The notes beneath the pieces were generated by a model that saw only the letters and a program-made list of their open reading frames with translations, had not been told where the DNA came from and ran no database searches. From assembly GCA_910592205.1 (NCBI GenBank), contig CAJVPJ010000338.1, positions 1 to 28,094 of the forward strand: 28,094 nt of DNA, given 5' to 3'. The position numbers and the translations under genes were made by a program. Below, piece after piece: positions 11,331 through 20,499 of the stretch. Source of the DNA: Paraglomus occultum (taxonomy: Eukaryota > Glomeromycota > Glomeromycetes > Paraglomerales > Paraglomeraceae). Position 1 is the stretch's first letter. The number at the start of each line of letters is the position of its first letter.

Positions 11331-11630
11331 ATGCAGGTTTACATCCTTGGCGCTCGCACGTCGATTGCAGTGTCTCTCTTGAACTCGGTGTCAACATTCT
11401 GGCCTGAGCGGAAGCTCTGGGTTAGTAGGTTGTTAAATAGCGGGGTACGCCCGAGGCTGGTAACAGAGCAGGGAAAACTCGCAGCACTGGGTGGCAAGGA
11501 GGTAGCACGCATGAGTGATGTTGTGTCGAGGGTGCTGTGTTTTGATTCGACTGTCGTTTCTCATATTCTTGAGAGAGTGGGAAAATGGGGGGCTGGGAAT
11601 CATGACAATAATGATGGTCTAATTACATAA
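11331..11630 (+). CDS. Hypothetical 99-aa ORF, uncertain
   Basis: An ATG-initiated frame of 99 codons begins MQVYILGARTSIAVSLL and ends NHDNNDGLIT. The local base composition is visibly more GC-rich than the flanks and the frame sits in an otherwise empty gap. I recognise no domain. It has no obvious signal peptide cleavage site, although the first 20 residues are moderately hydrophobic. It could be a small lineage-specific gene, a fragment of a foreign or repeated sequence, or a chance frame made long by the GC content. Confidence 0.25.
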   Translation: MQVYILGARTSIAVSLLNSVSTFWPERKLWVSRLLNSGVRPRLVTEQGKLAALGGKEVARMSDVVSRVLCFDSTVVSHILERVGKWGAGNHDNNDGLIT

Positions 11631-11909
11631 TAAATAAATAAATAATGTAAAATATCTTATTTGATAACATGTCGAACGTACCGTTGTTTGAACAATTCCA
11701 TTACTTTATTTTACGTATACACACTATTACTATATGGACTTTTCTTCCAATCCGCAAGATTATTCCTCTGCATTAATATTTACGGAATACTTCATCTAAT
11801 TTCTATCGCTATCTATAACGACTACCCGAGTCTTTAGAAATAAAACGGACGCTTCTTTCTTATCTTGTTGTTCACAACATCGAAGCAAATGTTACAAGTC
11901 ATAGCGGGA

Positions 11910-11915
11910 TTTATT
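11910..11915 (-). terminator. Candidate poly(A) signal of SRRM1
   Basis: AATAAA on the minus strand about 50 bases after the SRRM1 stop codon at 11967. Confidence 0.45.
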
Positions 11916-11966
11916 GCGAAACTTTTTAAGCGACTTTTGGCAATCAGTAACTCTTCCACTTATAAT

Positions 11967-14203
11967 TCACTTCTTCATTGACTGTAATACTCGTGCACGT
12001 AACCGTTGTTCTATCTCTTGCTGAGATTTCTATAGCATCAATCATATCACTATAATCAGTAAATGAGATGAGCATAACCGTCCTTTTTACTTTTCCTACG
12101 CAAACGACCCAAAGATTTACTCACCTTTTCGTCCTCACCATCATCCTCGTCGTCATTCCATTTTGACTTGAATATTGGAGCCTCTATTCTCCTTCTAGGC
12201 GGCGAGCCATGTGGCGAGACATCCTCGGGTGTTTCGACAGGTTTTTTGTTCGTGAGTTGTCGGTTCTCCTCGATCTCCATAGGTTGTTCTAGAGGACTGG
12301 AGCCAGATGATGGTATATAATCTGACTTGACGACATCATCTCGAGATTGACGCCTCTTATGGAAACTCTCACGAGAACGTTCTAGACTCCTGTCACTTCG
12401 AACATGACTACTTCTTCGCCCGTGTCTCCTGTCCTCATGCCGTTTTCTATCCCTACTCCGACTCCTACTACTGTACCGATGGCTTTTATGTCGCCTGCGA
12501 TCACGGCTACGACTATGGCTTAGGCTACGACTACGGCTACGTTCACGCACGCGTCCTTCTCGACTTCTGCTAGATTTTCGAATAGATCGTCGTCGATGTC
12601 GGTCTTCATTACTTGGACTACGTCGAGATGACCGACGATGACGATCGTCATCCCTACTTCTACTTCTATGACGTGTGGATTTGTGGTCGCGTTCCTGAAA
12701 AGAAGGAACAATCACACCGACGTTCTGGTTTATGAAAAAGAAAAGAAAGAAAAGAAAACGTTGAACATACCCGCCTATCTTTCTCCTCTCGACGCTCTCT
12801 GTCTCGAATGTCTCTTAGTTTCATTCGTTCTTCTTCTTCTTTGTCTTTTCTTCGACGGATTTCCGCCAAGATTTTTTCATCCTCTTCCTAAGAACTCCCA
12901 TTAATTGGTATCGTGTTATACATTATTACCATATCCCTAAATTATTCATGCGTCTATACCTTTTTTTTCCTAATTTCATCCATTTTTTGCTGTAAAAAGA
13001 CGGTCGGAATTCCTCCAACTCCATCTTGCGCCGAGAGCAATAACTTCCATAATTCTGTTACAAACGCAGCTGCATTCTTCTCAAGAAATCCTGTCAGATT
13101 AATTTGCATTAACCTTGGATCAGGATCCTAATGCAAATAAAACAATTGCGAAAGCTTAGGATACTGATTAATATTATGGCGTATGTTGGTTCAAATAGTA
13201 ATTCTTGAGAGAAAGCAGTTTACCTGTTCTTCCAAAAGTCCATATACATAGTTTATTACGACTTCATCCTCCGTGCCTAGTAGATCTACGACTTTTTGCG
13301 CAATCCACGGTCGAAATACTTGCATATTTACTTTTGTCATATCCACCTGCAATGGGATAAGAAAAAGGGAGGGAACGGTATTTCAACGAGTGCAGCAGAT
13401 GACAAAAATCCCAATAAACGGATTTACTCTCTCTGGGAGCAAAAAGAATCACGTGTAGTGCACTTTTTTTTTTTTCAAACAGCCCAGGTCACTATCGCAA
13501 AATCTTCTTCAGTGATGTTCTTAACCCCCCAAATCTAGAAACCTGCACATTCCCCACTTTAGTCATTTTAGAAAGAAATACGGCAAATATTAAGGATCCA
13601 TAATTACGAAACAAAAGAGATCTTCACCAACAAAAAACCACTTCTTCTCCGTTGGTATCACGGGAATACTGTCTTCTGTTGTATCATATACATAAGCAGA
13701 AGTGTGTGACTAGATGTATACACTTTGTATTCGCAGGTTGGATATTATTAGCATTATTTAGGAGAATGTTTAGGTTTTACTCGCTTGACAGTGACTTTGT
13801 GGAATAAAGGGACAAAGATTTGTATGCTCGAGAGCAATCTTGATAGAACAAAAACAGTGTGATGTGACTAAAGTAAAGAGTCGAGGGCAAAATTCATTGA
13901 AGAAGTAGCGCGAGGAGATTCACTCCAACTGCATTCTAAAAGATTGACAAATCTATGCCACACCAAAGTAATAAAAAAGCAGCCAAGTATTCATACCTTT
14001 TTATTAAAGTCAGATGGAAATGACATGCTTTTCAAAAGCTTCTTTTGTTTATTAGCGAATCGACTGTCTTGTTCGAGACTCGTTCCCTACGAGGCCGGAC
14101 GATAACAGTCAAAATTATGAAATGTTAATCTTCCGGAACACTGACAATATGAATGTTCCAAGTTCGTTGCTAGTCAAACCTTGAAAAAGCCTCCGTCACC
14201 CAT
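11967..14203 (-). CDS. SRRM1: SRRM1-like PWI and RS-domain splicing factor
   Basis: Exons on the minus strand: 14203-14180, 14086-13997, 13346-13224, 13127-12960, 12887-12771, 12694-12125 and 12029-11967, giving 384 aa. The N-terminus MGDGGFFKGTSLEQDSRFA matches the start of animal SRRM1 very closely. The PWI nucleic-acid-binding domain spans about residues 39-130 (FRPWI at 49-53; then MQINLTGFL and LLLSAQDGVGGIP). A charged coiled region (EIRRRKDKEEEERM) and a long RS domain follow. SRRM1 (SRm160) is a nuclear co-activator that bridges exon-bound SR proteins and the snRNPs. The fungal protein is much shorter than the human one because the RS part is smaller. A strong donor (GTGAGT at 12124) and a clean acceptor before 12029 replace a read-through tail with KSQQEIEQRLRARVLQSMKK, a more family-like end. 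The second intron (13347-13996) is 650 bp. The gene lies head-to-head with VPS5 and upstream of SNRNP27 on the same strand. Confidence 0.94.
13347..13996 (-). other. Unusually long intron of SRRM1
   Basis: This 650-bp intron separates the SRRM1 N-terminal exon from the PWI domain. It is about seven times longer than typical introns here. Its donor (GTATGA) and acceptor (CCATTGCAG) are normal. I see no gene inside; several pyrimidine-rich runs are present. Genes for SR-type factors often hold regulatory alternative exons in such introns, but no specific exon is supported here. Confidence 0.7.
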
Positions 14204-14407
14204 ATTGTATGTGGACCAAAAGCAGAAAATCAAGAGATCAAAAGCTATTGTCTTTGTTGGACGTGTAGAGGAGTTTTTGCAAAGAATGATTGTGTTACTG
14301 TTACGTCATTTTATGCTGCAACCAGCAAGTAAGATTAATTCTAATATATATATTAGTATTAACCGAAATTTGGGGAAGTATCTTTTTCGATTCATACATC
14401 TTGAACC
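14204..14407. promoter_or_regulatory. Shared divergent promoter of SRRM1 and VPS5
   Basis: Only 204 bases separate the two start codons, so both promoters and 5' UTRs must share this space. It contains TTACGTCA at 14301-14308, a good match to a CRE/ATF-type bZIP site, and a perfect 16-base AT-rich palindrome at 14341-14356. Function is inferred from position and motif only. Confidence 0.6.
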
Positions 14408-16923
14408 ATGACTGATCCAGCATTCGAAAATAATTTTGATGACCTTTTACATCAACCAAGTACAAATACCATATCAGACAGTCTGAGTAATGTCGATGTA
14501 TCAAACCCGTTCTCGGATGCCATATCTCCACAGAGTGGTTTGGTTTCCATTTCCGAGAGTGAGGATGAAGGAAACAATGCAGTGTTCAGCACCATCCCAA
14601 TTGATAACGGCGACCCTCTTGAACATGGCTTAGGTTTCACCAACGATACGTCGGCTGTCTTTAGGTCTCCTATTGCTTATAAAACAGGACATGACAGGGC
14701 CGAGTTTGAGGACGTTGATGTGTCTTCGGTCAAGGGTATTGCAGCAATATCACCGCCTTATAACAGTTACGTACATGATAGTTATAATGGGGATTATTCA
14801 TATGATGAACATATTGCTCCATATCGAGATCGAATCAATCAACAGCTATTGAACCAAGAAGACGATGAAATCGTCCGTCAAATCTCCGAGTCAATTGACG
14901 ATGATAAGGTAAGTAACATGACGACAACTAGAAAATCTCTGGACGTATTACAAGTCTTTTGAAAATACATCTTTCGAAAATAGACATCAGATTTACGTAT
15001 TCCGGAACCGGGCGAAATGCCAAGTTTCGAGGTATTTGTAGAAGATCCGCGGAAAATTGGAGATCCGATCAACGCACATACTATATATAAAATTCGAACC
15101 AAGGTTGTTGTTTGAACTATCAAGATTGCGACATCAAGTCAAAAGTTTTTTTGTTAGCTTGGTATTCGCATGTTATTTTAATTCGATCGAATTTGTATGA
15201 TTTGGCTTTAGACAAATTCGAACGCTTTCAAAGGAAAAGAGTTTACCGTTTTGCGGCGTTATCGTGATTTCATTTGGCTTTATAATCAATTGACTCTCGG
15301 TAATCCTGGTGTAATCGTTCCTCCGATACCGGAAAAGCATGCAATCGGTATGATGACGATTATGTTGTTGCTAACATGTTTGTTCGGCTCGACCCTAATT
15401 GATTATCTTTTGATTTGAAATAGGACGTTTTCAAGAAGAGTTTATTGAACATCGTAGACAGTCGCTCGAAAAATGCTTGAACAAGATCGTTTCTCATCCG
15501 ATGCTGTATGGAGATCCGGATCTAAAATTGTTTCTAGAGTCGGATACCTTTATTCTAGATGTAAGTATAATATATGAGGATATTGATATTGTATTTTTTT
15601 CTACCGTTTATTAAACAACCGTTTATCATAACCAAGCTCAAAAAAAGGCAGCAGGAGGAACCCAGAGGGGTTTTAAGATCACTTGGCGAAGCCGTTTCTA
15701 CTGCTGCCGCTTTAAACAAATTCATAGAGACAGACGAGGTATGCACTGTTCCTTATATCCACTTGCTCATTAGTCTGAGTTTATACTAAAAGGATTTGTT
15801 TATCGCAGTGGTTTGAGAATCGAAAAAATCAGTTAACTATATTAGAAGGGCAGCTTAAAGTACTGCAAAAATCGGTTGATGCCATGGTTAAGCAGCGTAA
15901 AGGTACAAAAAGATTTAGTGAACGCGAAATTATCCACACGAAGTTTGCACATGGTGTCATCTAATAATATTAATTTCACATTTAGAACTTGGTATATCTA
16001 CTATGGATCTCGGCACCGCATTGTTATCTCTGGCCGAGGCTGAAACGAATAAAACGATAATTAACAATGTGAAGCTGTTGAGTGAGGTACAACAGGAAAT
16101 CAAAGAATTGCATGAAAAACAGGTTAGATAATTTTGTTTCGATACGTCGTCACATATTGAATTACGTATGCTCTTGACTTGGTGCACTAATACATACATG
16201 CGGAACTGAATATAGGCTCAGAAAGATGTTTGTAATATGCAAAATATTTTGGATGAATACGTTCGTACTACAGGTTCTATTAAGGTTAGTCTTTGTAACC
16301 AGATAGCATAATTATTATTTGCAAGTCTCTCACGTCTCTACTGTCGATTTAGATTGCATTTACATCGCGAGCAAAAGCACATCAAACATGGCAATATGCG
16401 ATAAGCGAGTTGCAGAAAAAAAAAGCAAGTTATGAAAGAGTAAAGTCGCAAGGAGCGTCACAAGATCGAGTTTCATATCTCTTGGAAGAAGTAGCTGAGG
16501 TATGTCAATTCTACGACTTATGTTGCAAACAATGGCCGAGTTAATAATGAAACGCTCTTTTTTAAAATCAGGCAGAGCATAGGGTTGAAGATTGTAAACA
16601 TGAATTTGAAGATGTGTCAAAATTGATTAAAGCCGAGCTTGATAGATTTGATAAAGAAAAGGTAGAAGATCTTAAAACTGGGATCGAGTCACTCTTGGAA
16701 TCAACTGTTCAAACACAGAAAAAGGTAAATTTCAACCACTATATACAATTCGTTGAAATTGGTTACTTGATACTTTTTCTAAACAACATGTAAATATGAA
16801 AACTAATATTTCATTAATACGTGGTAGATAATCGCATTGTGGGAATCTTACTTGGCAGCGACTGAGAAGCAGGAAGATGATATTGTTAAAGCGGAAGGAG
16901 AAAATTCTGTTGTTGCTTCATGA
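14408..16923 (+). CDS. VPS5: Retromer sorting nexin Vps5/SNX1
   Basis: Exons: 14408-14908, 14984-15103, 15212-15347, 15424-15560, 15637-15738, 15809-15902, 15986-16122, 16216-16284, 16353-16499, 16572-16724 and 16828-16923, giving 563 aa. Residues 1-167 are an acidic, low-complexity N-terminal region. The PX domain follows (FEVFVEDPRKIGDPINAH; RRYRDFIWLY near 222-231; VPPIPEKHAIGRFQEEF), which binds PI3P on endosomes. The rest, about 300-563, is a BAR domain with long charged helices (WFENRKNQLTILEGQL; LGTALLSLAEAETNK; ALWESYLAATE). With Vps17-like partners it forms the membrane-tubulating part of retromer, which returns receptors from endosome to Golgi. The length is close to that of animal SNX1/2. 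The donor at 15104 (GTTGTT) is weak but the frame and protein match demand it. The gene is transcribed away from SRRM1 through a compact shared promoter. Confidence 0.96.
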
Positions 16924-17634
16924 ATTTGATGAGAATGTGCAATTAGATGCCATTTAATAGCCAAATAATTCATATTGATTCATGGTCGATGTATAGGACT
17001 TTTTTTTTTTAGGTCAAAGTTTTAGGATGAGTCGAATTCGAGAATTGTAATGTATATAGAAATTCATATTTATAATGATGTAATTCAAACTACACAAGAC
17101 TTTATAATATTAGGTTGGGGAGGGGGGTACGGAAAGATTATCAATAATAATGATGAACATTTTACTAATATCAGCTCTGATATTATTCTCGGTTGGCATT
17201 TTTGTTAATTGACGAACGAGTAGATAGAATCACGATATCCATATCCATCTCCCAGGCACACCTCTATCGTTTAAATAATCACTTGTTCAAATATTTTATT
17301 TTGCGCAGGTGAGCAGAACCTCAAAACAACAAGCACAAAAGAAAGCTCAAACTTTCAATAATGTACGCGTTGTTGATCCAATATGCAAATGTGATCTCCA
17401 TAATTCGTGTCAATATTATTACCATTGGGTAGTCTATATAGTAATGGTACAATGGTGAATTTTCTACCAGAAAGAAAAATCACAACGAAAGAATATACAA
17501 AAAATTTCTGGTTCTATCGAGTACCCAAAAGGCCATGCAATGAGCAACCATGACCAATGTCTGTAATCACTGTTTTTTTCCCACCTACTCTTTCTCCCCA
17601 CTTTTACGCTTCGCGATATTGTTAAATTACTTTT
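16924..17634. other. Convergent 3' intergenic region, no gene seen
   Basis: This gap lies between the ends of VPS5 and the DUF7729-like gene, so it should hold both 3' UTRs and terminators. It contains homopolymer T runs near 16999 and 17573 and a G-rich patch near 17116-17128. No open frame with protein character is present. Confidence 0.5.
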
Positions 17635-18548
17635 TCAACCACTCGCGATCAATAATCCTATCACGCCAATTAAAGCTTTCACGAGTATACTACCAACTTC
17701 GACTCTCCCTATAGAATTAGTTACCAAGTTTGCTGGTGAATTGACCCAATCTGCTCCGCACTGTTGATTTATTTGATCACGGACTGGAGGGAAAACTTGA
17801 TAAAGCGGTAGAGCATTATTGGTATCATAGGCCGCATAGGTATTAAGAATTTTCTGGTTGCATTCTGTACAAGCGAGTTCCTCAGTTTGTGGCGTTACCG
17901 AGCCTAAAATAGAATAGAAAACACATGTATATGTTAATATCAATGTTTGCACATATTGATACGAAATCTCACGGATTTGATAGAATGTCTTTTATAGCTT
18001 TAAAACTTACCACTCGGTAAAAGAAACAGATCTATTCCTTTTTTATTATACAGTGCGCTGACATAGCAATATGTTCCATTGGTGTTCTTGGAACATCCAA
18101 CAGTCTGCAATGGCTCGTAAGACATAAACGTTACGTACGCCTGACTAGCAATGGGATTCACGTTCTGCAAATCCGTTCGACAATTGCTGTCGAGCGTCAT
18201 CTGTTGCGCAAAGTTTCCAAAATCCGTTTTACATTTATCCATTGAATTCGCCGGGGCGCATACTTGATCCAGTATGGGAGGTATTTGAGAAGCGTTCCGT
18301 GACAATGTTAGAAATTGGTTTGAACTGAGAACGAGAAAGCCGAATGAATTGCAGTTTTGGAAATTAGGGTCAGATTTGAATGATCTAAAGAAGCTGACGC
18401 AGGATGTTGTGAGATTATAATTGAGAGTCGAGTCGTAGGGTTGGGGGAGGGAATTTTGGGAATGGGATGGAAGGGGGAAAGACATCAAGAAGAGGAATAT
18501 GAGCAGGAGCGGGAATGACTTGCAGACTGCTGTTGAGTTGTATGACAT
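17635..18548 (-). CDS. Secreted, probably GPI-anchored DUF7729-like protein
   Basis: Two exons on the minus strand, 18548-18011 and 17903-17635 (intron of 107 bp), give 268 aa. A signal peptide is clear: a short basic head, then FPLLLIFLFLMSFPLP and a likely cleavage near residue 30. The mature part carries spaced cysteines in the pattern of the fungal DUF7729 family (CVSFFRSFKSDPNFQNC; LDQVCAPANSMDKC; GCSKNTNGTYCYV; LACTECNQKILNTYAAY). Several N-glycosylation sequons are visible (NLT, NAS, NGT). The C-terminus ends in a hydrophobic run (VEVGSILVKALIGVIGLLIASG), which suggests a GPI anchor or tail membrane segment. The function of the family is unknown; a cell-surface or wall role is inferred. 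The gene is convergent with VPS5. Family assignment rests on cysteine spacing and the CxxC-NxxxxxTY tail, so it is less certain than the exon structure. Confidence 0.82.
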
Positions 18549-19417
18549 GGTGGACGGTTGTGTGTGTTAGGAATAAATAATACCAGGATAGTAAGCGTAG
18601 GTTTTGCAGTCCAAGTGTCGGACCCCCTTCGACGTTGTTTCTGTTTGAGCGAACGAGTGTTGGCAGTCAAAAAGATATGTGACTGAGTTGGACAATTCGG
18701 TTAACCCAAAATTTCAGAGTAAATTAGGTGGTTTTTGTTATGCAAAGTGGACGCTCTTCGCACAAAGTCATTCCCGTTTTCCGTTTGCGGTCCCTGCTGA
18801 ATTTTTTTGAAAGTCAGAAAATGATTGTCCATGGCAAAAAGTTGTGGATATATGTAAAAGTCTGTGGAAATTCTAAAGCTTGGCTCTTAACCTCATTTGG
18901 AAAGGTTAATTTGCACGACAAATAAGTAGTACACTATAACAATAAATACTATTAATAATTTCTGTTGCATGCAGATCAAGCAAACCATTAGATCCACCAA
19001 ACACACAAAAATAGAAAAAGAAAATTTAACTTGTCTTTTTATTGGCAATTGAAAATAATATCTCCGGGGGTAATCAACTGACACACATAAGCATAATTAT
19101 AATACGAAAAGGAGCAAGGCACCGTAGAAACCAATAAATCAACAAGTTATGATGATGAGCTGCGGAGCTGGTGTAGTCTGGAATAGCTAAAGCCGTCATT
19201 GGTATTACTCGAGACGTTCTCCTTCTCAAGCCGACTTTGAAAAAAATGTGCTACATTCTCGACACAATAAGCGAAATAAAGAGTGACAACATTATTGGGG
19301 GAAAGGTGACACTGTATTCAACAAGACTAATTGTACTGTATTGTATTGTTTATCGTACACCGTAAACAATAATATTTCTGCAAATTATTTCTGCTATCGA
19401 TAGAAACCGTATCTCTC

Positions 19418-19447
19418 AGAGACAGAGACAGAGACAGAGACAGAGAG
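19418..19447. repeat. (AGAGAC)n microsatellite
   Basis: About five tandem hexamer units. The unit is the same as that encoding the RD run of SNRNP27 at 10130-10185, but this copy is not in a reading frame that I can support. Confidence 0.85.
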
Positions 19448-20215
19448 TTTTGTTCAAACTGAGATTAACAATGTATGTGTCAAACGCACGTTTTACGCTT
19501 AATAGCGTCATACCAATGCTTTATTCAACCGTTAAGGCAAATAGATTGCTTTGCATGGTTAACCTCACTGCATAACTATTAAAGACTTTATATGGTAAGT
19601 CGACATCTATCCTGTCTATGCGTACCGTTAATACATGAACAGATATGAGTTGTAATAATTTCCGTTTTCAGGTAAAATTGTCGTTTCGTACACATTGCGT
19701 TAATGAACGAGTAATTAAATAACAATGCCTAAAATAGAATCTTTTTTATAAACAAACCTAAACCATGACGCAATTGTTGTTCTCGTGTTGAGAGAGAGAA
19801 ACATTTTGCTTGTAATCTGGATATGTATAATGCACTGTATGCACTGTAAAAACACATTCCAATTGCAGGTTTTAAAATGTACCACCTCATTCGATTAATT
19901 TACCAAAATGTCAATTTCAAACTGGTAATAACAAATACTCGGCTCAATTTTAGCGGACAAGGTTTTCCAACTGTGTGAACAAGTAACTAGTGTAATGGTG
20001 GATAATTATTTTATATCTTTCTTTAGTATATTAACTATAGTAAAAGGCATTTGGTTTAATTTTTCTTTCTGATCACGAATATTGTTTTGCTATAAACACG
20101 TCTTATTAATGTGTGTATTTGCATCGAACAATTAATTAATATTAATGCTATTATCATGATTTGTACTATAAATAGTTTTATATAAACATTTATATGAATA
20201 TAGGTGCCACCGAAT

Positions 20216-20371
20216 ATGAGCAATTATGAGACTCAACCAACAATCTTATATTATTTACTGAAACTAGAGTCGTATGATTTCTTTCGTCCCGAATACGAAT
20301 TACATACACGTTTCACTATCAACTTTAGAAGCAGTCTGTGTCAATTCTCTAAATTCACTTCCTCAGTATGA
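20216..20371 (+). other. 51-codon frame of unknown nature
   Basis: The frame reads MSNYETQPTILYYLLKLES followed by FFRPEYELHTRF and stops at 20369-20371. It follows an acceptor-like AATATAG, so it could be a terminal exon or gene fragment. I found no partner exon and no family. It overlaps the 3' flank of the oppositely oriented valyl-tRNA synthetase. Confidence 0.18.
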
Positions 20372-20471
20372 AATTTATCACAAAAAAAAGGAAAAAGACG
20401 ATTTAAAAATAAACAATCTGTCTGAAGGAACGGTTGACAATAAAAATTTTCAAAGTCAGAATGACTTTCTT

Positions 20472-20477
20472 TTTATT
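20472..20477 (-). terminator. Candidate poly(A) signal of valyl-tRNA synthetase
   Basis: AATAAA on the minus strand 23 bases after the stop codon. It supports the view that the short C-terminus of this gene is real rather than the result of a missed exon. Confidence 0.5.
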
Positions 20478-20499
20478 AAGAATAAATATCACAAGTATG

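Larger units (their letters stand above)
10381..11966. other. 1.6-kb gap between SNRNP27 and SRRM1
   Basis: The side next to 10381 should contain the SNRNP27 promoter; the side next to 11966 is the 3' flank of SRRM1. Its only notable content is an open frame at 11331-11630 in a patch richer in G and C than its surroundings, listed separately. Confidence 0.5.
18549..20499. other. 2-kb gap; short microsatellite and weak ORFs
   Basis: This is the largest gene-poor gap. Its left part should hold the promoter of the DUF7729-like gene and its right end the 3' UTR of valyl-tRNA synthetase. It is AT-rich. It contains an (AGAGAC)n microsatellite at 19418-19447 and a 51-codon frame at 20216-20371 (+), both listed. 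The frames at 18728-18925 and 20274-20516 look like chance. Confidence 0.5.

Noticed and set aside
12056-12124. Read-through C-terminus of SRRM1 ending HLIY
   Set aside because: It starts with a strong GTGAGT donor; splicing to 12029 gives a conserved-looking end (QRLRARVLQSMKK).
12638-12904. 88-codon + strand frame opposite SRRM1
   Set aside because: It is a shadow of the RS and charged exons of SRRM1 on the other strand and crosses a confirmed intron.
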